Of a stretch of 64,000 bases of DNA, positions 42,814-51,940 are shown one piece after another. The notes under the pieces are model-generated. The model did not search any database. It was not told where the DNA came from and saw only the letters and a program-made list of their open reading frames with translations. The first letter of the stretch is position 1. The number at the start of each line of letters is the position of its first letter. Position numbers and translations under genes: made by a program. Source of the DNA: Shewanella donghaensis (GTDB lineage: Bacteria > Pseudomonadota > Gammaproteobacteria > Enterobacterales > Shewanellaceae); contig NZ_CP041783.1 of NCBI RefSeq assembly GCF_007567505.1, positions 4,340,001-4,404,000 of the forward strand, read 5' to 3'.

Positions 42814-44628
42814 TTGGTATCCATTTTGACAACTAACTCGTCTTCAGCTCAGTTTGAAAAAAAGCCCTCGTCTAAACCACAACTTCCAGTATTACCTTGG
42901 ATTATGACCTTCCTTAAGCCTTATCGCATGAAGGTTGTGGCGGCGATTATATTTTTATTCATTGGTTCATTTGCGTGGTTATCATTAGGCCAAGGCGTAA
43001 AGCTGATGGTTGATGAAGGGTTTGTTGCCGACAATGCTGAGCGGCTTAATGAAATTGTACTGTTTATTTTATTCATCACCGCAGTTAGTGGTACAGCTGT
43101 ATTTTGTCGATTCTATTTAATGACCTGGCTTGGTGAACGAGTTATCGCTGATATCCGCTTGAAGGTTTATAACCATTTGTTGTCGTTATCACCGGCATTT
43201 TTTGCAGAGCAACGTACTGGTGAAGTCATTTCCCGTTTTACTGCCGACAGTACCTTATTACAAAGTGTGGTTGGCAGCAGTTTATCTATGGCATTTCGCT
43301 CAACGGTAACTGTGATGGGGGCGATGGCGATGATGGCCATCACCAGCATTAAGTTAACCGGACTGGTTATGCTGGCGGTGCCCATGGTATTTATTCCGGT
43401 TATTTTTCTCGGAAAAAAAATCCGCCAGTATTCTCGGGTAAGTCAGGACAAAGTCGGCGATTTAGGTGCATATATCGATGAAACATTGCATGAGATCCAT
43501 ACCGTGCAAGCTTACGGACATGAAAGCAAAGATCGCCAAGTTTTTAACTCCCAAGTCGAAGCCGTTATGACCGCGGCGAAAAGTCGCATCCTTTATCGCT
43601 CTATTTTAATTTCTTCAGTGATGTTTTTAAGCATAGCGGCTATCGCGGTGGTGCTGTGGGTCGGGGCGCAAGATGTTATGGCGCAAAATATTACTGCAGG
43701 TGAATTATCTGCCTTTATGTTTTATGCGGTAATGGCGGCAGGTTCAGTTGCTACAATAAGCGAAGTGTTTAGCGAGATCCAACGCGCCTCAGGTGCTGCT
43801 GAGCGATTAGTTGAGTTAGTGAATACACCAATTGATTTACCACAAGTTACAACGCCTCAGATGCTACCTGATGAGGTTAAAGGCCAACTGAGTCTAGATC
43901 AGTTATGCTTTGCTTATCCGGGTGTGAAAGATGATGTGATTAAAGGCATCGATTTACAAATTAATGCAGGTGAAAGAGTAGCGTTGGTAGGAGAAAGCGG
44001 CGCAGGTAAGAGTACCTTATTTGAATTGCTGCTACGTTTTTATCAACCTCGATCAGGCGCTGTTAAGTTAGATGGATTTGATATCTCTCAGTTGAGCTTA
44101 AACCAATTACGCGAACAGTATGCATTAGTGCCACAGGACTCAGTTATTTTCGCCACTAACGTACTTGAAAATGTCCGTTATGGCCGTGTTGATGCCACTG
44201 AAGAAGAAGTCATTAACGCCTGTAAAACCGCTAAAGCGGATGAGTTTATCAATGAATTACCTGAAGGCTACAACACCTATTTAGGTGAGCGTGGGGTAAA
44301 ACTCTCTGGCGGTCAAAAACAACGTATTGCTATTGCTAGAGCCATACTCGCAGACAGACCTATTTTATTGTTAGATGAAGCAACCAGTGCATTAGATGCG
44401 GTGAGTGAAGTCTACGTAAAACAAGGTTTAGATAACCTTATGCAGGGGAGAACAACATTGATTATTGCCCATAGATTGGCAACCGTGATTAATGCAGATC
44501 GAATAGTGGTACTTGAAAAAGGGCAAGTGGTTGCTATTGGCACCCATAAAGAGCTTATGCAGAGCAGCGATATATACAATCAATTTGCCAGTTTGCAGTT
44601 ACTGACAGATATCGATTCAGACATGTAA
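42814..44628 (+). CDS. ABC exporter, fused membrane and ATPase domains (MsbA-like)
   Basis: This half-size exporter of up to 604 residues works as a homodimer. A six-helix membrane domain (about 35-325) is followed by the nucleotide-binding domain (about 350-590). The latter carries Walker A GESGAGKST, Q-loop ALVPQDSV, signature LSGGQKQR and Walker B ILLLDEATSALD, then the switch IIAHR. Family members move lipids, drugs or peptides; the substrate is unknown. The start is uncertain: the frame opens with TTG at 42814 (another TTG at 42826), neither with a clear ribosome binding site. The first in-frame ATG at 42904 would remove only the non-conserved N terminus. Confidence 0.92.
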   Translation: MVSILTTNSSSAQFEKKPSSKPQLPVLPWIMTFLKPYRMKVVAAIIFLFIGSFAWLSLGQGVKLMVDEGFVADNAERLNEIVLFILFITAVSGTAVFCRFYLMTWLGERVIADIRLKVYNHLLSLSPAFFAEQRTGEVISRFTADSTLLQSVVGSSLSMAFRSTVTVMGAMAMMAITSIKLTGLVMLAVPMVFIPVIFLGKKIRQYSRVSQDKVGDLGAYIDETLHEIHTVQAYGHESKDRQVFNSQVEAVMTAAKSRILYRSILISSVMFLSIAAIAVVLWVGAQDVMAQNITAGELSAFMFYAVMAAGSVATISEVFSEIQRASGAAERLVELVNTPIDLPQVTTPQMLPDEVKGQLSLDQLCFAYPGVKDDVIKGIDLQINAGERVALVGESGAGKSTLFELLLRFYQPRSGAVKLDGFDISQLSLNQLREQYALVPQDSVIFATNVLENVRYGRVDATEEEVINACKTAKADEFINELPEGYNTYLGERGVKLSGGQKQRIAIARAILADRPILLLDEATSALDAVSEVYVKQGLDNLMQGRTTLIIAHRLATVINADRIVVLEKGQVVAIGTHKELMQSSDIYNQFASLQLLTDIDSDM

Positions 44629-44649
44629 TTATTAGCTCTGTAACGATAA

Positions 44650-44677
44650 AAGAGCCTTCAATATTGAAGGCTTTTTA
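44650..44677. terminator. Bidirectional terminator between the ABC exporter and acyl-CoA ligase genes
   Basis: AGCCTTCAATATTGAAGGCT is a perfect palindrome flanked by A-rich and T-rich tracts, between convergent genes. Confidence 0.88.
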
Positions 44678-44716
44678 GTTTGAGCTTATAGGTTGAAACT
44701 CTTTAGTTGTGAATAA

Positions 44717-46315
44717 CTACTTTCTTAATTCACGCCTTAATATTTTACCGACTGTGCTTTTAGGTAACTGGTCTGTAAATTCAATAATGCGTGGGATCTT
44801 GTATGCCGTTAATTGGCTTCGACAATAATCAGAGATCTGCTGTTTCGTCTGCGCCTCATCTACTGAAGCTTCTTTTAGCACAATCACTGCTTTGACTGCT
44901 TCGCCAGACTTTTCATCTGTAACACCCACTACAGCACATTCCAGCACTAATTCATTTTGGGATAATATATCTTCAACTTCATTAGGGTAAACATTAAAGC
45001 CAGAAACGATAATCATGTCTTTTTTGCGGTCAACAATTTTGTGCAGTCCATCTTCAGTCGCAATGGCAATATCTCCCGTTTTGAAATAGCCATCACAGGT
45101 CATGACTTTGGCTGTTTCTTCTGGCTTTTGCCAATAACCTTGCATAACTTGTGGGCCTTTAACGGCGAGTTCACCAGCTTCACCTAGAGCAACTTCTTCA
45201 TCATTTATATCCAGAATTTTTACCTTGGTGGCTAATACGGGTTTACCAATAGTGCCTAATTGCTGATAGCCTGGAGCGTTTAAACTGACTACAGGTGCCG
45301 TTTCCGATAAGCCGTAACCTTCAGAAATCATACAACCGGTGGTTTTCTGCCAAATATTTGCTGCTGCGCTAGTAAGGGCTGTACCGCCAGAGATAGTGAT
45401 GGTTAACTTACTGAAGTCCAATGCTTGAAACTCTGGCTGGTGGCAAAGACCCACAAACAAGGTATTTAGACCCGCGAATCCGGTAAATGGGTAACTGGCC
45501 ATCGTCTTAATAAGGCCAGCAATGTCACGTGGGTTAGGGATCAGAACCGAACAACTGCCTGATTCAAAATAGAGTACTAAATTCACCATAAAGGCATAGA
45601 TATGATAGATAGGTAGAGGTGCAACAAAAATGTCATGACCTGGGGTCATGGTGCTGGCTATACGAGATTTAACTTGAGCTGAGTTAGCTAGCATATTGCG
45701 ATGGCTTAGCATTGCACCTTTTGATAACCCCGTGGTGCCGCCAGTGTATTGTAGTGCAGCAAGATCTTCTTGGCTTGGCTTATATGGACTAAAGCTAACT
45801 TGTGAGCCTTGTTCGAGCATGTGATTAAATTCGACTTTAGCAAAAGGCGTATCAACTTGAGGTTGAGGATTAATCAAATCTAGCGCATGGGTGCTGATGA
45901 TTAAATCAATACCTGTATTAGCTACCACATTATTGAGTGTGGGTAGTAAGTCAGATAGCACCACCAATGCTTTTGCACCTGAATCATTAAACTGATGAGT
46001 TAACTCTCGCTCAGTATATAACGGGTTGGTGTTGACGATAATAAGCCCGGCACGAATAGCACCGTAGGCAGCAATAACAAATTGGGTGATATTGGGTAGC
46101 TGAATTGCAATACGATCACCCGGTTGCAATTCGGAGTGGTTTTGCATGTAAGCGGCAAAATGTCGTGAAGCGATTTCAATTTCATTAAACGTTGTTTGCT
46201 TACCCAAACAAGCATAAGCCACATTCTCACCGTATCGACGACAAGTTTGTTCAATCAGATCAACCAATGAACTGTACTGATTTAGATTGAGTTCTGTTTC
46301 TGCATCGTATGCCAT
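44717..46315 (-). CDS. Long-chain fatty acid-CoA ligase (FadD-like)
   Basis: The enzyme adenylates a fatty acid and transfers it to coenzyme A. The 532 residues carry the AMP-binding motif YTGGTTGLSKGAM, then GYGLSETAPVV, YFKTGDIA, DRKKDMIIVSGFNVYPNEVED and the C-terminal Lys in LPKSTVGKILRREL. Length and motifs fit FadD, but paralogues are common in Shewanella, so no symbol is given. I chose the ATG at 46315 because AAGGGTG lies seven bases upstream; the in-frame GTG at 46324 lies within that site. A PsrA-like palindrome lies 37 bases upstream, fitting fatty acid control. Confidence 0.92.
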   Translation of the reverse strand: MAYDAETELNLNQYSSLVDLIEQTCRRYGENVAYACLGKQTTFNEIEIASRHFAAYMQNHSELQPGDRIAIQLPNITQFVIAAYGAIRAGLIIVNTNPLYTERELTHQFNDSGAKALVVLSDLLPTLNNVVANTGIDLIISTHALDLINPQPQVDTPFAKVEFNHMLEQGSQVSFSPYKPSQEDLAALQYTGGTTGLSKGAMLSHRNMLANSAQVKSRIASTMTPGHDIFVAPLPIYHIYAFMVNLVLYFESGSCSVLIPNPRDIAGLIKTMASYPFTGFAGLNTLFVGLCHQPEFQALDFSKLTITISGGTALTSAAANIWQKTTGCMISEGYGLSETAPVVSLNAPGYQQLGTIGKPVLATKVKILDINDEEVALGEAGELAVKGPQVMQGYWQKPEETAKVMTCDGYFKTGDIAIATEDGLHKIVDRKKDMIIVSGFNVYPNEVEDILSQNELVLECAVVGVTDEKSGEAVKAVIVLKEASVDEAQTKQQISDYCRSQLTAYKIPRIIEFTDQLPKSTVGKILRRELRK

Positions 46316-46351
46316 GTCTATCACCCTTGTTGTTATTTTTCGTAGGTCTTT

Positions 46352-46365
46352 TAAACGAGCGTTTA
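46352..46365 (-). promoter_or_regulatory. PsrA-like palindrome upstream of the acyl-CoA ligase gene
   Basis: TAAACG-AG-CGTTTA matches the AAAC-N4-GTTT core reported for PsrA, the TetR-type repressor of fatty acid degradation genes in gammaproteobacteria. It lies 37 bases before the start codon at 46315. Confidence 0.5.
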
Positions 46366-46428
46366 GATTAGAGTGGTTTAGTCTATAAGGTCAACATTAT
46401 TCGTTCATTATTTGGCTTATATTGTTAA

Positions 46429-46456
46429 TATTAATAGAGTTTTAACTCTATTAATA
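46429..46456. promoter_or_regulatory. 28-bp AT-rich palindrome in a divergent promoter region
   Basis: TATTAATAGAGTT-TT-AACTCTATTAATA is a perfect inverted repeat with 13-base arms, 114 bases from the ligase start and about 340 from the TonB receptor start. The very small loop suggests a protein-binding site rather than an RNA hairpin. The rest of the 478-base gap is AT-rich and shows no gene. Confidence 0.5.
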
Positions 46457-46728
46457 AGTCAGTTCTAAGATGCCACAAGATGTAGTTGCTGGTTATTTGA
46501 ACTGCTTGTTTGTGAAAAATTGGCCTTTAATATTAGGCTTTAGTTATTTATAGGTGCTTTAAACTGCTTTTGTTCATTTTTACTTGTTAAATTAGTTTTT
46601 TGTACTGAAATCTACTCAAAATACGTAGATTATTTTGAAGGGGAATAGAAATTGTTAGCAATTAGGGTTTATTTGTTATAGAAATGTAACTGAGATGATG
46701 CATTTCATTTTGGGAGAGACAATTTTTT

Positions 46729-46740
46729 AAACATATGTTT
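46729..46740 (+). promoter_or_regulatory. 12-bp palindrome upstream of the TonB receptor gene
   Basis: AAACATATGTTT lies 54 bases before the start codon at 46794. It is a perfect palindrome in AT-rich DNA; chance is possible. Confidence 0.3.
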
Positions 46741-46793
46741 ATGAATAATTAATTAGTCACAAGCAAAAATATAATAAATATAGAGATCATATA

Positions 46794-49361
46794 ATGACCA
46801 ATCTAAAGAAAACAAAGAAGTTTGGCTTTAGCTCATTAAGCCTCGCCATAACAGTAGCCTTGACCAGCTCTGTTATCACGACTCAAGCTGCTGCAGCGGA
46901 TGAAGAAGCTGCTGAGAATGTCGAAAAAATTGCCGTGGTAGGTAGCCGTGCTGCGCCTCGATCAATTGGTGATTCACCAGTACCCATCGATATTATTAGT
47001 GCCGAAGATTTAAGAAAGAATGGCTCTACTGACATGATTGACATGTTGGTGACGACAGTTCCATCATTTAATTCTCGTGCTCAACCTATTAGTGATGCTG
47101 CCACTCTTGTTCGTCCTGTCAATTTACGTGGCTTACCTTCTGATAGTACTTTGATTCTTGTTAATGGTAAGCGACGTCATCGTGCATCTGTAATAGCATT
47201 CCAAGGCGGCGGTATTAACGATGGTGCTCAAGGGCCTGATATTTCTGTTATTCCTAGTGCTGCTTTAAAACAAGTTGAAGTGTTACGTGATGGTGCTGCA
47301 GCACAATATGGCTCAGATGCTATTGCTGGTGTAATGAACTTCCAACTAAAAGATAGCGCTGAAGGTGGCTCATTATCTGTCACTCATGGTGAATATTATG
47401 AAGGCGATGGTGCTTCAACAACGATTGATGGCAATATTGGTTTACCGCTAACTGATGCTGGCTTTGTTAATATTAGTGGCCAGTATAAAACGGCAGATGC
47501 TACGAGCCGAAGTGTACAGCGTCCTGATGCAGCAGGCTTAATAGAAGGAGGCAATACCTTTGTTAATGATCCTGCTCAAGTCTGGGGGAACCCTGAGATT
47601 GAAGACGATTATAGTGTGTTTGTTAATGCCGGTTTTGATTTAAACGACAAACACAGTCTTTATGCTTTTGGTAATGTATCGTCAAAAGATGCCATCGGTG
47701 GTTTCTACTATCGTAACCCTCATAATCGTGGCAATGTTTACTCGGTAGACGGTGGTGAAACCTTGCTAGTTGGTGCCGTTAATGGCGATCAATCTACTTG
47801 TGCTGTTGTGCCTGCTAATGTTCCAAATGTCCTTGATACCCCAGAATATGCTGCAATGGTCGCAGATCCTAACTGTTTCTCTATGAACCAAGTGCGCCCT
47901 GGCGGTTACACACCACAATTTGCTGGCACTATTGAAGATATGTCTTTCTTTGCCGGAATTAAAGGTGAACTAGGAGAGTGGGCTTATGATGCCAGTGCGG
48001 GTACTGGTGCAAACAAAGCTAGTTTTAGTTTAAGAAATTCACTGAATCCTTCTTTAGGCTTAGCTGCAAATCCAGAAGATACTCAAACAGATTTCGAAAC
48101 TGGTGCATACGAGCAAGTTGAAACGACCGTTAACTTAGATTTTTCTCGTTATTTCACTCTTGGATCAATTGAAGATATTAGTTTTGCAACAGGGGTTGAA
48201 TGGCGCGAAGAGTCATTCGAAATCACTCAAGGTGAAGAAGCTTCTTGGTTAGCTGGACCTTATGCGGATCAAGGTTTCAATATCGGTTCTCATGGTTTTA
48301 AGGGTTTTGGTCCTGAATCGGCTGGGAAAAACTCACGCAGTAATTATGGTATCTATGCCGATGCTGAAGCATATTTAACTGATGATTGGTTATTAGGTGC
48401 TGCATTACGTTATGAAGATTTTTCTACCTTTGGTGATACATTAAATTATAAAATTTCAACTCAGTACTCTGTTAATGATTATTTCTCTATTCGTGGGTCG
48501 CATAGCACAGGTTTCAGAGCGCCAACAGTAGGTCAAGAGAATGTTGTTAACACCCAAACATCAATTGTAAATGGTGATTTGATTCAAACATTCATTGCTC
48601 CTCCAACTGATCCACTAGCTGCATATTACGGTGGTGAAGTACTAGAACCTGAAGAATCTATCAGTTTTGCGCTAGGTACTGTATTTGAATATGAAGATTT
48701 CTTCTTAACCGTAGATTATTACAATATTGAAGTAACAGGGCGAATTGCTCAGTCAAGCCAAATCTCCGTTGAAGAAGATGATTATGATGATTTAAGAGCA
48801 GTAGGAGTTGAGTTTCCAGAGCTAATTTCTGCAGTGACTTATTATACCAATGATTTTGATACTACAACTCAAGGTGTTGACATTGTTGGTTCGTATGAAA
48901 CTGAGCTGATGTCTGGCGATTCAATGTTTAGTCTTGCTTATGGTTGGACTGATACTAATGTTGATAAATTTGATCCGGATACTACTGATGAAGGGAAGGT
49001 TCGTCGTTTAGAAGATGGTATTCCGGCTCATCGTGCAACATTGACTTGGAACCAAAGTTGGGACCAATTGAATGTTTCACTTCGTGGTAATTACTTCGGT
49101 GAATACTATGCAACTCATGCGGATGATACGTCTGAGTGGGGTTCTGAAACGGCAGATTCAGCAATCACAGTTGATTTAGAAGTAAGTTACACCATGCTTG
49201 AGTCGCTTACTGTTTCAATTGGAGCGAATAACATCTTCGATCAAGAGGCTCAAAAACTCAAAGACGGTACATTAGGTGAGTTAGGCGCAATTTATTATGA
49301 AAGTGGTCCATTCGATTATAACGGTGGTTTTTATTACGGTAAGTTAAGCTACAGCTTTTAA
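46794..49361 (+). CDS. TonB-dependent outer-membrane receptor
   Basis: This 855-residue receptor has a signal peptide (about 1-35, AAA), a TonB-box-like EKIAVVGSRA (about 43-52) and a plug domain (about 55-185: PVPIDIISAEDL, NLRGLPSDSTLILVNGKRRH, VLRDGAAAQYGSDAIAGVMNF). A 22-strand-type barrel follows, ending GKLSYSF with a C-terminal Phe. It imports a ligand using the proton-driven TonB system. The ligand is unknown. The plug resembles receptors for sugars or peptides as much as siderophores, and no clear Fur box was seen. Two Cys residues (about 346 and 365) may form an extracellular disulfide. Terminator follows. Confidence 0.93.
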   Translation: MTNLKKTKKFGFSSLSLAITVALTSSVITTQAAAADEEAAENVEKIAVVGSRAAPRSIGDSPVPIDIISAEDLRKNGSTDMIDMLVTTVPSFNSRAQPISDAATLVRPVNLRGLPSDSTLILVNGKRRHRASVIAFQGGGINDGAQGPDISVIPSAALKQVEVLRDGAAAQYGSDAIAGVMNFQLKDSAEGGSLSVTHGEYYEGDGASTTIDGNIGLPLTDAGFVNISGQYKTADATSRSVQRPDAAGLIEGGNTFVNDPAQVWGNPEIEDDYSVFVNAGFDLNDKHSLYAFGNVSSKDAIGGFYYRNPHNRGNVYSVDGGETLLVGAVNGDQSTCAVVPANVPNVLDTPEYAAMVADPNCFSMNQVRPGGYTPQFAGTIEDMSFFAGIKGELGEWAYDASAGTGANKASFSLRNSLNPSLGLAANPEDTQTDFETGAYEQVETTVNLDFSRYFTLGSIEDISFATGVEWREESFEITQGEEASWLAGPYADQGFNIGSHGFKGFGPESAGKNSRSNYGIYADAEAYLTDDWLLGAALRYEDFSTFGDTLNYKISTQYSVNDYFSIRGSHSTGFRAPTVGQENVVNTQTSIVNGDLIQTFIAPPTDPLAAYYGGEVLEPEESISFALGTVFEYEDFFLTVDYYNIEVTGRIAQSSQISVEEDDYDDLRAVGVEFPELISAVTYYTNDFDTTTQGVDIVGSYETELMSGDSMFSLAYGWTDTNVDKFDPDTTDEGKVRRLEDGIPAHRATLTWNQSWDQLNVSLRGNYFGEYYATHADDTSEWGSETADSAITVDLEVSYTMLESLTVSIGANNIFDQEAQKLKDGTLGELGAIYYESGPFDYNGGFYYGKLSYSF

Positions 49362-49376
49362 TTATTTAAATTGAAT

Positions 49377-49406
49377 AAAAAAGACTGCAAATGCAGTCTT
49401 TTTTTA
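49377..49406. terminator. Bidirectional terminator after the TonB receptor gene
   Basis: AAAAAGACTGC-AAAT-GCAGTCTTTTTTT is a perfect stem with A and T tracts; it serves the receptor gene and probably the convergent thioredoxin-like gene. Confidence 0.92.
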
Positions 49407-49458
49407 TTTATATCACTTATTTTTTTGTTTAATTAATTTCGAGAACGAAAGTGGTTTT

Positions 49459-49989
49459 TTATTTTACAACATCTAAAGTGTAAAATAGAGACTCAATACT
49501 CAGCACTACCGGTAATAGAATGCCTTTTGGATGCTTGGGTCCGTAAACTTTATTAAATGGTGTTCCCATACCGCCTTCATTTACCACATAAGTTTCGATG
49601 AGTGCATCGGGTTCAGTCCAATTACCTTGCATAAGAATGATATTATCTGCATCTAATGCATTCACGACTTTTTCTCTATGAGTCACATTGGCTTGGTTGG
49701 TTCTACATGGAAGACACCAATCAGCGTATACATCGACAAATACGGTGTAACCCTGTGCGACTAATGGCTCTATTTGACTTGGATCTAGCCTTTGCCACTC
49801 TAGGCGCTTATAAGCATTATAATCTTCATCTTGTTGTAAAAAAGAGTAAACGCCACCAAAACATAATGTCATAAAACTCAATAACACGATTATTGCTGTT
49901 GGGATATTTTTTCCTTTGATTTTCAAGATAATCAATAAGGTGATACCGGTTAGCAGTAACCCAAGTAATATTGGCAGTAATAAGCTCAT
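49459..49989 (-). CDS. Membrane-anchored thioredoxin-like protein (DsbD gamma-type)
   Basis: The 176 residues hold two N-terminal membrane segments (about 3-22 and 32-50) and a periplasmic thioredoxin fold with the redox motif ADWCLPCRTNQANV (about 90). Further DsbD C-terminal-domain features follow (LMQGNWTEPDALIE, GMGTPFNKVYGP, GILLPVVLS). It probably carries electrons to periplasmic disulfide proteins, although no DsbD transmembrane core is encoded beside it. The gene stands alone, convergent with the TonB receptor gene. Confidence 0.88.
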   Translation of the reverse strand: MSLLLPILLGLLLTGITLLIILKIKGKNIPTAIIVLLSFMTLCFGGVYSFLQQDEDYNAYKRLEWQRLDPSQIEPLVAQGYTVFVDVYADWCLPCRTNQANVTHREKVVNALDADNIILMQGNWTEPDALIETYVVNEGGMGTPFNKVYGPKHPKGILLPVVLSIESLFYTLDVVK

Positions 49990-50196
49990 TTCGCTCTCTC
50001 GTTTATAGGTGTTCTTTAATAGGCTAATGACTATATCAAGTTTTACTTAATTTGAGGTTAAAACGATGTTGTGATTATTTATTCGTGATAACGTTGCGCT
50101 TTCTAGATACTGATATTAAAGCCTTAATACGGTTTTTTAGTTACATTGTTTACCGGTATCGATACAAATTTAAAAAATAATAATTCGGGAAATGAG

Positions 50197-50814
50197 ATGG
50201 AATTAAGTACGTGGTTGGGTTTGCTGGCGATTTGTTGTTTAGGTGCCATGTCGCCTGGCCCAAGTTTAGCAATGGTGCTGAAACATACGCTTTCGGGCGG
50301 CAGGTTACATGGAGTAGTTTGTGCTTGGGCTCATTCCATAGGTATTGGGGTTTATGCCTTAGTGACATTGTTAGGGTTGGCAGTTGTATTAGAAAAGTCA
50401 CCGCTAGTATTTAACGGAATCGCGATTATTGGCGCTCTGTATTTGGCTTGGATGGGATTTCAGGCTTTGTCATCAAAAGGAGGAATGGAGCAGAAGTTAC
50501 AAGCAGGTGAGTCAGCTTCATTACTTGAGGCAGCAAGAGATGGCTTAGCTATTTCTTTATTTAACCCTAAAATATTATTATTCTTTTTAGCATTATTTAG
50601 TCAATTTGTACTCGCTGCTGAAACAGTTACAGGCCAAACATTGATTGTATTAACACCTTTGGTTGTTGATGGGCTTTGGTACACAATCATTGCCGTTGTA
50701 CTATCCCATGGACCGATATTAAATCGTTTAAAAAGTAAGGCTGCTTTGATTGATAAATTGTCTGGAGTGGTGCTTATTTTACTGGCGATTAGAGTCTTAA
50801 TAGATATATTTTAA
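50197..50814 (+). CDS. LysE family amino acid exporter
   Basis: This protein of about 205 residues has six hydrophobic segments and the LysE/RhtB landmarks GAMSPGPSLAMVLKHTLSGG near the N terminus and ISLFNPKILLFFLALFSQF in the middle. These proteins export amino acids or derivatives; the substrate is unknown. The ATG at 50197 follows GGGAAATGAG; the frame is open 17 codons further upstream without family similarity. A bidirectional terminator follows. Confidence 0.92.
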   Translation: MELSTWLGLLAICCLGAMSPGPSLAMVLKHTLSGGRLHGVVCAWAHSIGIGVYALVTLLGLAVVLEKSPLVFNGIAIIGALYLAWMGFQALSSKGGMEQKLQAGESASLLEAARDGLAISLFNPKILLFFLALFSQFVLAAETVTGQTLIVLTPLVVDGLWYTIIAVVLSHGPILNRLKSKAALIDKLSGVVLILLAIRVLIDIF

Positions 50815-50832
50815 ATTCGTTTACTTGAAATG

Positions 50833-50861
50833 AAAAAAGCCATCATTAGATGGCTTTTTTA
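50833..50861. terminator. Bidirectional terminator between the LysE and DUF3144 genes
   Basis: AAAAAAGCCAT-CATTAG-ATGGCTTTTTT is a clean stem with A and T tracts between convergent genes. Confidence 0.92.
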
Positions 50862-50878
50862 TTGAAAAAATAGGATTT

Positions 50879-51211
50879 TTAGTTCTTAAAAACTTGAACT
50901 GAATCATCTTTCTCTACAGCTTTTTCTTCTGCAGGTTGTTGGCTGCCTGGAGGGTTTTTAATATGGTCATTTAGGTTCTCGTTCAACATACCTTTGAACT
51001 CATCAGTGAACCAATTTAACGCATTCTCTTTCTCAGCTTCTAGGTCTGATGATTTGACTGAAGCTTCAAATGCATTATAACGAGCTGCAGCAAAACGAAG
51101 TGCTGTACCGACTTTGCCAATATCATTTTCTTGTTGGCCAAGTTGGTTTGCTAGCGCGATAAATTGATCCGCAATCTGGTACATGGTTGTTTCAGTTTTT
51201 TCTTCTGACAT
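50879..51211 (-). CDS. DUF3144 family protein
   Basis: The 110-residue protein matches DUF3144: a helical core (about 10-80) with MYQIADQFIALANQL, LRFAAARYNAFEA and the segment WFTDEFKGMLNENLNDHI, then a Pro/Glu-rich tail. The function is unknown. The ATG at 51211 is chosen over the in-frame GTG at 51220. It is a single-gene unit. Confidence 0.88.
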   Translation of the reverse strand: MSEEKTETTMYQIADQFIALANQLGQQENDIGKVGTALRFAAARYNAFEASVKSSDLEAEKENALNWFTDEFKGMLNENLNDHIKNPPGSQQPAEEKAVEKDDSVQVFKN

Positions 51212-51328
51212 ATTTTCCACTTTAATTTAGTACTAGTTGAATTGTTGGTAGTTTACCCATTTTATAATCTAAATTCAGGTAAAAAACCATTCAGTTTGCG
51301 GAATAGATCCAACTTTTACTTATAAATT

Positions 51329-51874
51329 TTAACTTCCGGGGTCTGCATCAGTAATGACCTGTCCATTACGTGAGTCATAGTAGATCGATAAATTGGTGAG
51401 TTGATTGTAAATATAACGACATTGATCTGGATTAATGTAAGTGGCTTGATAATCAGAAATTTCAGGATCCGCATCAGTTGAAACACTAGGTGCATCTTGC
51501 AAAACGGTTTCCCACACAGAAATACAATCATCAGTGTTGTTTAAACGCGGAGAGGACTCGAAAGGAGGCCAGTTTTGCGCCGGATAACCCCACTCATTAA
51601 TATCTAATTGGCCATCAGTACCTGCATTTTCAAAAATAGCGAGATTGTCAGCAGGACCAGAATAGCCTAAAGAAGCCCATTTTATATGCGCAAGGCTAAT
51701 ACCAGATGAAAAACTGCCACCTGTTCCTTTTACGCTTGCTACATGCGCATCTTGTTGAAGATTGATAAACTTAGGCAGGGCAACAACGGCTAAAACGGCT
51801 AGAATAATGATGACAACGACAAGTTCAATTAATGTAAAACCAGTCTGATGGGCTTTGGGTGTTTTTGGTTTCAT
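51329..51874 (-). CDS. Type IV prepilin-like protein (MSHA-pilin type)
   Basis: The 181 residues start with a short basic leader cut by prepilin peptidase at TG-FTLIELVVVI; Glu5 of the mature protein is present and the hydrophobic helix continues to about residue 36. The C-terminal globular part has two cysteines (in DDC and DQC) that would close the pilin D-region loop, and many Asp/Asn residues. It resembles MSHA-type major or minor pilins, but no assembly gene lies nearby, so it must use machinery encoded elsewhere. Alternatively it belongs to a type II secretion pseudopilus. Confidence 0.88.
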   Translation of the reverse strand: MKPKTPKAHQTGFTLIELVVVIIILAVLAVVALPKFINLQQDAHVASVKGTGGSFSSGISLAHIKWASLGYSGPADNLAIFENAGTDGQLDINEWGYPAQNWPPFESSPRLNNTDDCISVWETVLQDAPSVSTDADPEISDYQATYINPDQCRYIYNQLTNLSIYYDSRNGQVITDADPGS

Positions 51875-51940
51875 ATAAGATTCTTTTTTATTTTTATCGT
51901 TTAATTATAATTTAGCTTGGCATTTTTGGGTAGGTATGGA

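Noticed and set aside
46316..46793. Fur box upstream of the TonB receptor gene
   Set aside because: No stretch resembles the GATAATGATAATCATTATC consensus closely enough to call iron control.
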